Assembly: GCA_011037195.1 (NCBI GenBank)
Contig: JAAEAF010003322.1
Location: forward strand, 1-64,000
Direction of reading: 5' to 3'
Length of the DNA stretch: 64,000 bases
Source: Triatoma infestans
Taxonomy: Eukaryota; Arthropoda; Insecta; Hemiptera; Reduviidae
A model generated the notes under the pieces. It was not told the DNA's origin, did not search any database, and saw nothing but the letters and a program-made list of their open reading frames with translations. This document shows positions 45,275 to 57,689 of this stretch, piece after piece (the stretch's first letter is position 1; the number at the start of each line of letters is the position of its first letter). The translations under genes were made by a program, and so were the position numbers.

Positions 45275-45790
45275 TACTATTTATTGTTGTTTATTTTTCA
45301 GGGTATGGAAGTATAATAGTTGTCTATCCATTACCAGAAACAAATCATAGCTACGTATATTGTAGGGCAGATTGTAAATTTTCTTAATTGCAATCCGTTG
45401 CACCTTTTCGATTTTGTCCAAATTGCCGATATCTACACATTTAAGCTCCATAGTTTTAAAGGTTGTTTTAATTACAGCTTTAAAGATTCTCCATTGAATG
45501 ATTTGGTCTATACCTTTGGAGGCCTTTTTAACTTTTTCCAACTCAAATTGAGCCCAGTTTTATTTAGCAGCTTTTATTTTTTTCTGAAAATTATTTTTTT
45601 TAAGACATAATTGTGGAGTAAATGACATACCAAGCATTTCTGTTTGTTATGGAACCATCTTTCGTATTTGGATTGCCAGCCTTTTCCTTTTCTAAAAATT
45701 CATTACTGTTGATTTATTAAGCAGTTAAAACCCCACCACTTACAGTAATAATCTAGATCATTTATCATTGTAAACATTGCTAATTTCCAT
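45275..45790 (-). pseudogene. LINE reverse transcriptase relic (thumb region)
   Basis: Minus strand, broken frames: YYCKWWG (about 45755), FRKGKGWQSKYERW-like (about 45680), then KKASKGIDQIIQWRIFKAVI, MELKCVDIGNLDKIEKVQRI and AIKKIYNLPYNI (45535-45360). The pattern VxYGxExWG...LEKVQRxxIKxILxLPxxTP is the region after YADD in several LINE clades. No catalytic motif remains. Confidence 0.65.
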
Positions 45791-46674
45791 TTCTGTCATT
45801 TTAAATTTTTTGATCTTATTTTGGCAATAAACTTTTATTTCATTGTGGTCATCTTATGTCAAAGCTTAGGCTTTGACTGGGATATTTTCTTTCTTTTACT
45901 CAATTTTAATTTAAGTTGTTAAACTAAAAATGAAGAAATGTATGAATTTTTATGTTATAAGTTCAAATTGGAACACCAAGAAGCGTAAACTGTTGTGCAT
46001 TAGCAAGCATTTAAAGAGGGTGGTCTGTCTAATATAGTACCTCCAAAAAAATTGTAGCGGAAGCGAAAGACTTAACTGGCAGACATTCTTCTGCATGTCA
46101 AGGGCAACCAATTTCAAGACAATATTTGAAGCAGGCAATGAGAATTATCGAGACATCAGCAGACATACAGATAGTTATGCGAATTTTTTCGCCAAATTGA
46201 AAAAAAAGAAAAGAAAAGTTGGCCACACTGTTGATAGATGCCACAGAGTTAAATAACAATTTATTTTTGTTAAATAACAAAACAAAAAAAAAACACGCGA
46301 TACATAAACACCAACAAAAATATGAATGTACCAAATATGGTATAAATTTTTCCACTAAAATATTGGGCCATTTTTTGAAGGCCGCATTATGTCTTACGAC
46401 AGGGAGCTGGATTTTATTTAGAATTTCTCTCTCCCCGATGTACGAACTGAATAATTTTCCACATTTTCTGGCATTTCGACTACTTACTGGGAGAAAATAT
46501 ATCTTCAGTAAGCAAGTAACCGATTAAAGTGAACATTACAAGATATCAGTGAAATATGCAGTGATAAAGTGTGCAGTGAATTTTTACTTTTAAAAAATAT
46601 GAATTGTAAGAAGTTTTTGTTTTTTTAATCAGCTTGCATACTAGCGAGCCAGTTACAAAGAATTTTTTTTTTAA

Positions 46675-46860
46675 TTTAATACGCGTCAACATCTATGGTC
46701 TTTGGCGCCCAGAGCCTTCTCAGTGCCTCTCGTTACAAACAACAGTGTCCATCACCGGACAGTGAGCTGTAGACGCTCCTAGGGAGAAAAAATCTCAGGG
46801 CAGCATAGCTGGACTCGAACCCGGGACCTCCGCGAGTGGGAGTCCAGTGTGCTACAAACT
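46675..46860 (-). mobile_element. tRNA-headed SINE, family S1, tail type 2, 5'-truncated
   Basis: Minus strand: B box GGGTTCGAGTCC, body CTGAGATTTTTTCTCCCTAG, tail GGGCGCCAAAGACCATAGAT then GTTGACGCG. The head beyond GCACACTGGACT is missing. ACAAAGAATT / ACAAACTAATT flank it, a plausible imperfect target duplication. Confidence 0.85.
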
Positions 46861-46865
46861 AATTG

Positions 46866-48170
46866 TATGATAAAATAAATATTAATAAAAATAACATTTC
46901 CTACCAATTCCTTTATTTCTAGTTATCAAATTAACGGAGCAACAAAATGAGAAAAACGTCATACCATTTACTCTTTCAAACACTTTTTTGTGCAATTTAA
47001 TATTGTAATATTCTTTTTAAAGTGTCGGCACATAGGATGTATCACAAGCAATTATTTATTTGTTAAATTACATTTTAATTTGTAGGAGCGGTATTTTTTG
47101 GATTAACCACATATTACTTTAGAAGTGTCCACCAGTTGAGTTGAGGGCTTCCTTTTACCCCTTCTTTTTCATTTTTTTAATTTCTTTTCTTCTCAACTTT
47201 TTTTGTTTTGTAATTTAAATTATATTTTCGTTTTTAATATAAATTAGTAAAACAATTATATATAGGATCAACACAAAATGATCTATACTCCCACACAAAA
47301 AATACTGTCGCTTACCTGCTTGTTACCAATCAGTTGTTTAGCCTCTTATAAATATATGTCGCTATTATTTTGGAATATTAATTTTTTTGCAAATTACCTT
47401 AGTCAAAACTCAATTTTAATAAGTAAGTCACTAGGAAGCGAATATCTTTACATCATAATGAAAGTTTAATAAATATAACTAGTTTATGAATGGTAATTAA
47501 AAAAAGAAGCAGTTATTTGAAAATGATTAGATTATATGGTATAATATGGTAATATTTTAAATCTTTTTTCAGCCAAGCATGTATGTTTGTGTTTGACCAA
47601 GCAAAACTCACAGGTCCTTCTAGAACTACCATAAAATCAATTTTTCTGGAATTGATTTAATATAAAATTGATCGGTTTATATCTCCGAATTAAGCATTTC
47701 AAGCATAAAGAAAATTGATAAAGCCCTTCTCAAACAAAACAAATTCTAGCTCTAACGGGGTGCGAGGAATATCAACTATTTTACCCCAATATATATAAAT
47801 ATGAGTGTGCATGTTTTGTATATTTCTAGAGCTGAAATAGTAACAGGTTTTTACATAATATTAAATTATTGTCTAAATTTTTTGTGTGCATGTATTTATT
47901 AGGCTTAATGTATTTATTAGCATGAATGGATAATTGTTTACTCTTCTTACACTATTTTTTATATTTTGTGAGCCACTGTCTCTTGGAGGGGTGGATATGA
48001 GCCCGGATTGGCTACTCTGGCACTCACCCGTATGATTGTGATTTTGAATGATGTGTAATTTAGGTTTAGGAATAAGAGGTGAAAAAGAACAAATAAATAC
48101 TCATCGTTTTGAATGTAGGTATCTATAGGAATGGCTTTATTTTTCGTATGAGTGACTTATAAGAATAAGT
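46866..48170. other. AT-rich DNA, no gene recognised
   Basis: GC-richer patch at 47970-48030 (CTTGGAGGGGTGGATATGAG), not identified. Confidence 0.35.
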
Positions 48171-48174
48171 GTAT

Positions 48175-48523
48175 TGTAGTGGTCTTAGTGAACCACTGAA
48201 CCCCCACCACTCATCCACTCTAGCCGAGAGAAACAGCCCCTCTCGCACAGAGAGGAGAGGCTCGGCCAGTGTATATATATACGAGAGAGACAGTCAGAGA
48301 ATCATTCTGTTCAATTCAGTCTTACACGTCAGACAACATTCTGTTAATTCACACTCCGTACATATCGTTTAGCCACGTCAGTCTCTCAGTTCAGTTAGGT
48401 TCTAAACTCTAAAGTGTAAAGTCTTTGGTATACAGTCATATATCAATTATATATCTTAAACCAAATCTTAAGGTGTTTATCTTTCATCATCAACAACCAA
48501 CATCTCCTCACAACACCCTTACA
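48175..48523 (+). mobile_element. Solo LTR, 349 bp, with 4-bp target duplication
   Basis: Begins TGTAGTGGTC and ends CACCCTTACA (TG...CA), flanked by GTAT at 48171-48174 and 48524-48527. Inside, TATATATATA at about 48272 is 32 bp before TCATTC (A at 48304). No internal LTR-retrotransposon coding region adjoins it. Confidence 0.75.
48272..48307 (+). promoter_or_regulatory. LTR core promoter
   Basis: TATATATATA followed at 32 bp by an initiator-like TCATTC; then GTTCAATTCAGTCTTAC further down. Confidence 0.5.
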
Positions 48524-48714
48524 GTATTTATTCACACAATATTTATATACACACGAACAGTGTAATTACAGACATGAGTATGGGGGAGTAATACATGATA
48601 ACGTTGGAGCTAGATTTTGCGCAGGCATATTTGCTAGATATCACACAATGATGGTTATTTTTTTTGTACACAATATTATGGCTGATAACAAAAGCTAATG
48701 CCGAGAAATAAAAA

Positions 48715-48900
48715 AAAAAAATACAGAAGTTCATGCTTTAATGTGGCACTTCCGGTTAACCAGTTTGTTTTTTTAAATTTCTGGAATAAATTCTAGTAAT
48801 GCTTTTAAACTTTCTATTCATAATACTTATTATTTATTAAGTTTTGTAATGTTATTAATAAGAAGATGTATTAAAATAGTTTGGTGTGAATATAAAATTT
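48715..48900 (-). repeat. Repeat A fragment
   Basis: GGCACTTCCGGTTAACCAGT at 48744; flanks diverged. Confidence 0.5.
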
Positions 48901-49439
48901 GAAAAATTAGTAAACAAAAAGAAATAAGAAATCTGGAGGACCAATTTTATTACAATAATTTATTGCCCTCGTTTGTCGTCAATCTCTAAAAAATGAGTTT
49001 ATTAAACTTTTCAGATTTCTATGAATCATCTTCTTTCATCTCTTTGTTGATCATATTACTTTTTAATTATTTGTTTACATTAACAAGCAACATAATCCCC
49101 CCTTTTATAAATGAGTATATAAAAAGCGCTGTTATTTGTTATTATAAAATATTGATAATGTTGAACAAAATCTTCAAAAACAAACTATAAAAAAACAAAG
49201 AAAATATACCGATATATAAACACATATTTAAACACATGTACATACATACATATATATACATATATAAAACATAAATGTATAAACAAAACAAAAATACATT
49301 CTACCAAAACAACCATCATATATTGATTGCAAACTAGCAAACAAGTATTATATCGTAAAAAAAAAAAAACACTTTAACAATATTACCCAGGTTGCAGAAG
49401 GAACAAACAAAACAAAACAAAGTTAAATAAAATAAAACC
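48901..49439. other. AT-rich DNA, nothing recognised
   Basis: ACATACATACATATATATAC-type simple repeats at 49238-49270. Confidence 0.4.
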
Positions 49440-49690
49440 AAGTTATGATAATCCAATTATTAATCTTTTCTGTATGTTCTCAAGTTTGTTGATATAACAT
49501 TTGTGATAAGGAGGCCTGATAGTAGAGTTGTATACTAGAATAGGGCGTATCATACTATAATAGGAAACATCAGGAAAATCTCTAGTAGTTTTAGAAATAA
49601 TGTCAAGTAACTTAGAGGCTTTCTTACAAACAATTTATTGCAGAACTTTATTACAAAGTTTTTATTGTTAAATGATATTCATTTATTTAA
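49440..49690 (-). pseudogene. Jockey/CR1-like LINE RT relic
   Basis: The minus strand reads KKASKLLDIISKTTRDFPDV, then SYYSMIRPILVYNSTIRPPY and HKCYINKLENIQKRLI in one open stretch. This is the segment after the RT palm (LVRPILEYxSxVWxPxxxxxIxxLExVQRRF). Fragment only; no catalytic residues. Confidence 0.75.
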
Positions 49691-49954
49691 ACACTGTGTA
49701 CTATCCAAAATATTAATGTGGAGGATGTACAAGATGATATTGAGGATAGACACGAGGTGATTAAAGATATTTTCCTTTAATGGCAACAAGTAGGAAGCCT
49801 AATTTCACCCTTTTAAAGTCCCTAAAGTAAATCCAAAACTGGTCATCTGATTGCACCCAGTTGATATTATATCAAATACGAACTTTCTATGATGTCCTGT
49901 TTCTCTGTTATGCTGAACATAAAAATAATTTTTAAAAACCTAATTGTTTAGTGT

Positions 49955-51032
49955 CCAAGAAACTTTAAAACATGTGCTTTCAGTGTAAATTCAATTTCGA
50001 AAATCTGACACGAATGCAGTACTTTCTCTCACCAGCAGTAAGAAAAAAATGCTGGTGTGAAACACACACACAACTTTCTCTTACTCCAGTCCTCAACATT
50101 ATAATTGACAAATTTTATATTTTGTGTAACAAATTTAATGAGTTTCGTCGAAAACTGAAAAAACTGTTCAATAAAAGCGCACTTCTGGTTTATTGATTTT
50201 CGTGAAACTCGGAATTTTGGCCATCTGTTTATTTCTAATTAATTTTGTTTGGATGGTAGAATTGTACATTATAGAAAAACATAACCCCAGCCCTCCCGTA
50301 AAGGAGCCCTTAAATAAATTAGCCCAGAGAAATGTTTCAAATAAAAGTGGTAGATATTTGTATGTGTAGTTTATATAGGAAGTTTCAACAAAATCGTTGG
50401 AGCCATTTTTGAGAAAATTGCGAAAAAGTGAAAAAAAATCATTTAGTAAAGTGGTAAAATAAACGCACTTCCGGTTATCCGATTTTTTTCAAACTCGGAA
50501 TTTCAACAACATATTCAATTCTAATTAACATTATTTAGATGACAGAATTGTCTAAGAAACTGAAATAGCACTTTAGATAAAAACCTAACCCAACCGCTCC
50601 CTCATAACTGCCCTTAAATGAATTTTCGCAGAGAAATATTTCAAACATAAGTTGTAGCTCTTTGTATGTGTAGTAGACACATAAGTTTGAAGAAAATCGT
50701 TGGAGCCATTTTTGAGAAAAACGCAAAAAAGTAAAAAAAAAACTAACTAGTAAAGTGGTATCAGAGACATTTTCCGTGGTAGCCTGCTTCATCATCGAAT
50801 CTTCAGGATGCGTTTTTCAGACAGTCAACACAGATCGGTGTGTATCTCTAAACGGAATATCAAGTTTCTGAAGCTCTGTTTTTAAAAATAGTAAATGTAC
50901 ACACAGACCATTTGCTAGAAACTACTTTTTTGGACTCAGGGGACCTCAAAACGGATATTTCCGTGAAAACTCGATATCGAAAATTTGACACGATTACAAT
51001 ACTTCCTCTTACTAGGAGTAAGAGAAAGTAAA
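49955..51032 (-). repeat. Repeat A, one partial and one near-complete minus copy
   Basis: A left-end piece (CAATTTCGAAAATCTGACAC) at 49955-50042 abuts a long copy from CTGGTGTGAAACACACACAC (50053). Module marks lie at about 50180, 50467 and 50755, and the end is CTTCCTCTTACTAGGAGTAA. A fold-back fragment interrupts at 50760-50813. Confidence 0.88.
50760..50813 (+). mobile_element. Fold-back family F27, left-arm fragment
   Basis: ATCAGAGACATTTTCCGTGG, TAGCCTGCTTCATCATCGA and CTTCAGGATGCGTT match the left arm at 27572-27645 with an internal deletion that removes the hairpin. Confidence 0.7.
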
Positions 51033-51404
51033 AAGAGTTTAGTATGATACTAACCAAACGAATTTCTCTTATTAGCGCAATGTTATATAAAATGATAAAT
51101 TTTCATTAAACTCAGATTTTACATATTTGTTCTAACATAAATATATAGAGGTGGTGAGGGATAGATAAAGTACCAACCTACTGAACTTGGCAGGTAGAGA
51201 AGTGATGATTAATAATGGCCCAGTAAGAGCCGCTCTAAAAACACTGAACCAACTATATACAACATTTGAAATTAACGCCACAAATTCCGCACAACTAGCC
51301 AAAAGTAATTCTTTTTGTTCTTAAACTGTTTCAGATAAAATTAATACGTTTTTATCTGTGAAGTTATCTTACCAAGTTTAAAGGAAATCGTTACAAATTC
51401 CAGA
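51033..51404. other. Unassigned DNA
   Basis: Slightly GC-richer 51150-51260; nothing recognised. Confidence 0.3.
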
Positions 51405-51662
51405 AAGTTTCGTGCAAATTCTCAAAAACTCAAAACCTATTTAATAAGTTGCACTTCCGGTTAACCGAATTTCTTCAAATTTGCAATTCTATCAATGCTT
51501 CCAAAGTGTATTAATATTATGTAGGTGGTAAAACCATAATATTATACTGAATTTACACACACACACACGCACACCATTCGCTAAAAGCATTGGTGAAAAC
51601 TCAATTGCAAAAATCTGGCATGATAGCAAAACTTTCTGTTACTAGGAGTAAGAGAAAGTAAT
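51405..51662 (-). repeat. Repeat A fragment, minus orientation
   Basis: GCACTTCCGGTTAACCGAAT at 51450; ends AAACTCAATTGCAAAAATCT and TACTAGGAGTAAGAGAAAG. Confidence 0.75.
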
Positions 51663-52374
51663 AAGTAAATGTATTCGTATAATTTTGTAAACATTTTTTA
51701 TTTATTTTTTAGTAACATATTTTTTCCAAATTATAAATTGACAAAAATTAGTGTAAATTTTGGTCTGAAAATTTAATTATTAGATAATTTTGTTTGTAAC
51801 AGCACGTACTGTTTTAGATGTTAAAACGGTGTGGTTGCGTGAGAGAGAAGTGGTAGTGCCTTGCACAACGGGTTAGTTTGGATAGTGGCGCTCTCTATAA
51901 TAATATTGGAATGCGGTGTGATTCACTGTTTGGTGACCTGTTTGTGCAAATGCAATCAGGAACTGTTTAAGAAATACACTGTACATGTTTTTTTTTTTCA
52001 TTTCATTATAATTTATTTTATAACAGTAATATTCTTTTATTTTTAATTATTTTTTAAAGATTATATATATATATATATCTAGGCGGGGAATATGATAAAA
52101 TTATTAACACTTATCTGCAAACAGTAACAGAACACTGCTTCCTTTTTGTCATCATAATTCATATATTGTATGTGTCATCAAAAAATGAATAAGTATAATA
52201 ACTTGAAATTATAGTGAAAGAAGCTAATAGAAATTATTATACATGATTATATATTTTAAATAAATTGAATAAATTCAGTTTTATAAGGTTAAAGGCAAGT
52301 TGGCTGGCAAAGGGTAAAACCCAGGTCAGGTACATGACAACGTTAGAAAAGAGGTAGGAGAACTTATTATTATT
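51663..52374. other. AT-rich DNA, nothing recognised
   Basis: A (TA)n run near 52064-52078; GC-richer at 51830-51960 without a recognisable gene. Confidence 0.35.
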
Positions 52375-52790
52375 ATTTGTCTGTGGGGAGGGAAACCCTA
52401 CGCTATCTAAAGCCTCACTAGGCCCGTATAGCTACCCCAAGAAAAACAACAACAAGCCGGGTCTATAACAAAAATCCAGATCCGGATCTAATCCATCTAA
52501 GATTCACCGCAGTCCGAATAAATCGGACAATAATCTTAAGATAGAAATAGCCTAGCTCTTCCACAGACATCGTATTCCGACCAAAGGTCCTGAACCTAAA
52601 ATTTCCTCACAACCCAAGCAATCAGTCATAAGATGGATGGGTGTTTCCTCCTCTGTCTCACAGACTCTACAAAATGGATCCGGCATGAGCCCCATTATGT
52701 AGAGATGTCTCCTTAAACCACAGTGTCCAGTAAGAGATCCAACCAGATGCCTGAGAGCGCTCTGTGAAAAAACATCAACGTCTCACGGTG
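52375..52790 (-). pseudogene. LINE ORF2 C-terminus relic with zinc-knuckle-like motif and (AAT)n tail
   Basis: The minus strand reads VGSLTGHCGLRRHLYIMGLM-like, then DPFCRVCETEEETPIHLMTD with CLGCEE. This is the HxxRxGLxxxxxCxxCxxxxETxxHxxxxC block at the end of RNase H-bearing LINE ORF2s. The 3' end runs into AATAATAATA at about 52380-52365, the normal tail. Only the last ~130 codons remain. Confidence 0.7.
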
Positions 52791-53264
52791 GAAGAACTTA
52801 GCGACTCTTTGTCTTTTACGCCTTCTAGAAATCATACATAAAGGACAGGATTTTAACTACCAAAGAAAAGCATTCTTTCATCAGTTGTCTTACAGAATTT
52901 TAACCAGCAACATTTGTCTCAGAAGTAGCTCTCTTAACTTTAGTGCCAGTTAAAGTGATAACATTTGAGTTTCAATCAATCTAGCTAAATAATTGATTTA
53001 ATATATATTTATAATCATATTGAAAAATATTTAAATTTCTTTAGAGATAATATATTTATTTTAATTTGGTGGTGACTTCTACTTATTTCTAATACTTCTC
53101 TCTCTCTCTTAAACATATACACAGTTACAAGAAGCCCCTTTCTACACCGTTCGCGCCACACTACAAACAAACTTACACATCTCACCAACAACACATTTCA
53201 AAAACAATAATATTTTAAAATATTTATGAAATTTGAAAAAAAGACGTAAGTAATTTTGCTTTTT
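52791..53264. other. AT-rich DNA, nothing recognised
   Basis: CT-rich run at 53098-53110. No gene. Confidence 0.35.
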
Positions 53265-54344
53265 TGTTCCTGCTGGTAAGAAGAGGAAGGAAGTATTGCG
53301 ACCGTCCCTAATATTCGAAATTGTGTTATCACCGGAACTACATGTCTTAAGGTCGTCCCCTGAGTACGAAAAAATGGTTTTAGGAAATGAGCTGTCCATG
53401 TTTGTATGTGTGTATGTGTTTTAACAGAAAATATTCATCAAAAATGAAAAATCGCAAGCTCAAAGTGGTTTCCCGTTTAGTAAGTACCACCGCATCACAC
53501 ATAACCATACAGACTCCGTAATGTTTTATTAAATTGATGGCATTAACAAGAAAAGAATAAGTTCTGGTAACTCTTAATACTTTAATTACAAAACAAATAA
53601 TTTTCAATATTAAAGCAACGTTATTACTGTAAAAACATACAACAGTTATTAAAATGTTATATTCTCGTTGTATATTATATCTCGTAAACCAAGCTTTCAG
53701 CTTCCTGTTGAAAATGATATGCACAATGTTGAGAAACGTCGAGGAAAAATGATATAAAAAAAATCTTAATAAACAAGGCTAAAAAAAAAAATTTATGGTT
53801 CAGTTCGTATTCTATGTTCACACATAAATAAATACCTATCACGTTTATTTGCAACATTTGCCCGGGCAAATTGATTTTTTTGTGGGGTTCTATCGAAACA
53901 GTATTATGTTATGTTTCCCTATAAAGTACCACTTCAATATAATATATGTTTCTACTAAGTATATAATATTACTGCCATTATATAATGCGACAATATTGGA
54001 TAGTTCTTATTCAGTTTTTTGCCATTTTTTTAGAAAATGGCTCTAACGATTTTCTTTAAACTTGACTACATTATATATTAAGTATACATTAAATTGACTG
54101 GGGAAATTGTTTTTTTTTTTCTTGGAGGGGGGCTCTGGAGGTATAGTAGCGTTATGCTTTCTCTTAAAGTGCCTTGACAGTATAATGTATGGTTTCACAC
54201 TTGTTTAATATTACTATATATTGGAAGCGTTACTAAATTCCAAATCTAAAGGAAATCGCTTAACCGGAAGTGCCAGTTTACAGAATAAGTTCTTGAGTTT
54301 TTGAAATTTTCTCAAAAACATTTTATACACTTTCGAGCATAGTA
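53265..54344 (+). repeat. Repeat A copy, plus orientation, cut by LINE
   Basis: Left end GTAAGAAGAGGAAGGAAGTA at 53276; AACCGGAAGTGCC at 54262; stops in TTTTCTCAAAAAC at about 54318. It resumes after the LINE as ACGATTTCCTTTAAACTTGG (54953) to about 55020. Confidence 0.8.
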
Positions 54345-54950
54345 TATCTCTTGAAAAAATTAACTCTAATCCTCAATCTCGAGGCCTTAAAAGTAGTATA
54401 TTTTGGAAAATTCCAATCAACGGCTTCCTATGGGATAATGTTTTGGGGAAACAGCCCATGTACATCAAGAATTTTCCGCATCCAAAAAAGAGCTATTCGT
54501 GCTATGGTTAAAGCAAGACCCAATGAAAGCTGTAGGTTGCATTTTAAAAATAACAAAATCCTCACAATTCCAGCTCTTTATATCTTTTCCATCTGTAAGT
54601 GGTTCTATAAAATTAGAAATAATTACAACACTTTCAACCATAAATATAATACTCGGAACCGTGACCACTTTCCTTTTCCTCAAGCAAACCACTCGGTTTT
54701 TCACATCTTCTTATTTATTTATGGGAAGGAAAATATTTAATGCACTTCCGAATGAAATTTCATCTTTGCCAACAATGAAGTGTTTAAATCTAAACTAAAA
54801 ACTATGCTCCTGGATAAAGTAATATATGATTTGGATGATTTTCTTACATAGACTTGCTTTGTGTGAAGGTTATTGGATTGTTTAATGTACTGACATGTCT
54901 TGTTCATACAATTGTATGTAAAAAATGAAGATAAATAAAGATTATTATTA
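54345..54950 (+). pseudogene. 3' end of a Jockey/CR1-like LINE, inserted in repeat A
   Basis: The 129-codon frame at 54351 reads FQSTASYGIMFWGNSP, RIQKRAIRAMVKARPNESCR, KILTIPALYIF and NHKYNTRNRDHFPFP. A frame change then leads to GRKIFNALPNEISSL. This is the C-terminal tail of Jockey/CR1 ORF2 proteins (SYGIxFWGNS, IQKRAIR, YNTRxxxxLxxP, GxKIFNxLP). It ends with AGATAAATAAAGATTATT, a polyadenylation-like and tail region. Strongly 5'-truncated. Confidence 0.85.
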
Positions 54951-55020
54951 TAACGATTTCCTTTAAACTTGGTATGCTAATTGCACAGATATAAACGTAT
55001 CACTTTTAATTGAAAAACAT

Positions 55021-55638
55021 CCCCCCCCCCCAAATAATTAAAATGTTGTGCATTTATTTTTAAATGTTACATACAGTTGATTTAGTGTATTTGGTTTTTG
55101 GTATAGGTATCTAAATATTTTCCTACCGGGGAAGTCATAGTGATAGATGATTATGGTGTACGTGTGTTACACTGGGCTACAATACACTTGTATACCTTTA
55201 ATCACTTTTATACCTAACAATGTTTGTTGGCGCGTACTTTCTTCCCCTAATGTCGTCATCTGTATATATATATATACTGTACATATATATATGTTACGAC
55301 AAATATGTAAAAATTTGAGTTTAAATGCAATTTCTCCGAATTTTATATCAACCTAACAAATTCCAAAGAATCTTCTCCGTTTATCCGAAAAGCCATGTCA
55401 AAAACCACACATCAAACTCATTCCAAGACAACTGTAGCGTAGTTGTTTGGTTCCCCGACCATCTGCATAGCTAATGGTTATCGATGGGTATCCAATCATT
55501 CAAATCAGGTCTCGTCTTTTATTATATAATTGTATCCTTTTATGTCACATTTCCAGTCGCGGGAGGTGTGGGGGTGGTGTGGTTGATCTCGGGTTCATAC
55601 TAGATTGTTGTAGAGGATTATTGCAATGAGGTCTTTTA
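55021..55638. other. Unassigned DNA
   Basis: C-run at 55021-55031; TA-rich repeats at 55263-55295; GC-richer 55555-55600. Nothing recognised. Confidence 0.35.
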
Positions 55639-56278
55639 AAATTAATCCTAAGACCCCCCCCCAACCTCCCAGCTTCCTTTTCCAAAAGCTATAAAACCCT
55701 CCTTTAAAGCTGTAAATGACCTGGCAATAAAGTCAACGTCATCAGTTCATGCTAGTAATTGCACTGATTTATTGAGGATGGTGTCCATGGTTGTAACTGC
55801 GTACCTTTAGATAGATCACTCTCGCCATGACCAAGTTAAAAAGAAGTCATGCCAGACATGCCAGGGCATTCCACCTTACCTGATACCTTTAAATGTACTA
55901 AATCTTTCGAAAGTTTGCTAAAGATATACTGTATATAAAGATGCATTACAAATATTTATTTTAAATTTAATATATACATATATACAATAACAGGTACACT
56001 AACACGCATTATAACTTAATATATAGATTTAGATTCTTTTAAGTGATACTATTTCACTGCGACCTGAAAGATCTATTGTGCCCTACCCCCCGGAGCCTTT
56101 TCAGTGCACTGCCGGCCTCCAAGCAGTGTTCTCTAGCTGCAGACAACACTGCCCATCACCGGACAGTGAGTTGTAGAGGCTCATAGGAAGAGAACATCTA
56201 AGGATAAGCATGCTGGATTCAAACCCGGGACCTCCGCGTTGCTAGTCCAATGCGCTACCACTGAGCTAATCCCTTCCT
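55639..56278 (-). repeat. Composite repeat: SINE plus LINE RT segment (copy 2)
   Basis: Same order as 11395-11996. On the minus strand the RT piece reads TTMDTILNKSVQLLA, a stop, TDDVDFIARSFTALKE. The stop-TDD replaces YADD, showing this was the catalytic region. Clearer than copy 1. Confidence 0.82.
56045..56278 (-). mobile_element. tRNA-headed SINE, family S1, tail type 1
   Basis: Minus strand: GGAAGGGATTAGCTCAGTGG head and A box, B box GGGTTTGAATCC, tail GGGGGTAGGGCACAATAGAT then CTTTCAGGTCGCAGTG. Full head. Confidence 0.87.
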
Positions 56279-56636
56279 TCTCCCTTGGTTTACCCCAGTT
56301 AACTAGGAACGGAGACCCTAGTTTGTGTACTGTGTTTTTGTCCTTGTCTGTAAAGAGTAGAGTGTATGCAGTTGTGTACTGTTCTGACAAAGTGCATGGA
56401 GTACTGAGCTGTGGTACCCCGTGGGGTTGCTACTCCCCAAGTAACTGCATGCAACAGATACTTGCGGGCAGCATGATCTCGGGGTTACATCTCTCTGCCC
56501 AAAATTTTGACAGCCACAAAAGCAAACATGCATATCTTTGCTTCATTATGGGAAAACCATAATGTTCAGTGCTCTCCAATTATCTCCCAACAGACAGCCT
56601 TATTTATTCCAAATATTATGTTTGAGCAATAATTCA

Positions 56637-56754
56637 TGTAATAGCAAGAGAGAGAAGACAGGCCTGAGAGAAGACAAGCCCTCTCTGGTACTCTCTAGCC
56701 TGCTTAAGTCAGAGAGTACCAGAAAGGGCCTGTCTTCTCTCTCTTGCTATTACA
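56637..56754. mobile_element. 118-bp palindrome flanked by TTCA
   Basis: Starts TGTAATAGCAAGAGAGAGAA and ends in its complement (56729-56754). The inner arms CCCTCTCTGGTACTCTCT / AGAGAGTACCAGAAAGGG enclose a 14-bp loop. TTCA lies on both sides (56633-56636, 56755-56758). The arms resemble the first ~70 bp of the LTR-like module at 58937 (CTCTCTGACTTA, GCAGGCTAGAG), so it looks like two LTR starts head to head. Confidence 0.8.
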
Positions 56755-56974
56755 TTCACACATTTAGTTTTTATATTTCCAAATATTACTCCTGAAAAAA
56801 ATGTTTAATTCCCTCCAGAAAAAAATTCTGTATTTGTCCTGTTCTGTTGGAGTTGTTGAGCAAGTGGAGGTAAAGATCTAAATAAATATATAAATTAAAA
56901 TAAATTTCTTCAGACGGTCTTTTGACCAGTGAGTATTCCTATAAAATTGTAAAAACTTTATTTTTAACAACCTT

Positions 56975-57670
56975 TCGATAAAAAAATCGATGTAAAACAC
57001 TCACTCGACTTTCTCTTACTGCGAAATGGCAAATTTTCTTCACACTTACAATTCTTATTAGTGTTTCAAACCGTCGGCATTTTTATGGAGAAAATCACAA
57101 AAAACTGAAAAACGTATTCAGTAAAGTCGCACTTCCGGTCAACCGATTTTCTTCAAACAGGGAATTTTGGCAACTTATATAATTCTAATTAATATTATTC
57201 AGTTGACAGAATGGTATAGCACATTGTTGAACTAAAATAGCACTTTAGAGGAAACCATAACCCAACCTTTCCCCCAAAAGTGACCATAAATGAGCTTTCC
57301 CCCGGAGAAATGTTTCAAATAAAAGTTGTAGCTCTTTTGTATGTGTAGTTGTTATATCAAGTTTAAACGAAATCGTTGGAGCCGTTTCTGAGAAATTCAC
57401 AAAAAACTGAAAAAGAACCTCAGTAAAACGGCACTTCTAGATGATGGATTTTGCCGGAAATCTTCGGTGGTAGTACCTAAACGGAATACCAAGTTTGAGC
57501 TTCCTGCAACTTTTCGTTTTGTAGATATTCTGTTGACACACATAGACACACACGCACAGTTCATTTTCTAAAAACCACATTTTTGGATTCAGAATATCTC
57601 GAAACGTATATTTCCGTTGAAAACTGAATTTCGAAAATCTGAACGATCGCAGCGTTTAGAGAATGTAATA
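56975..57670 (-). repeat. Repeat A copy, minus orientation
   Basis: GTAAAACACTCACTCGACTT at 56991; GCACTTCCGGTCAACCGATT at 57128; GAAAACTGAATTTCGAAAAT at 57619; ends at an (AAT)n run 57668-57683. Confidence 0.85.
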
Positions 57671-57689
57671 ATAATAATAATAATAGGCC

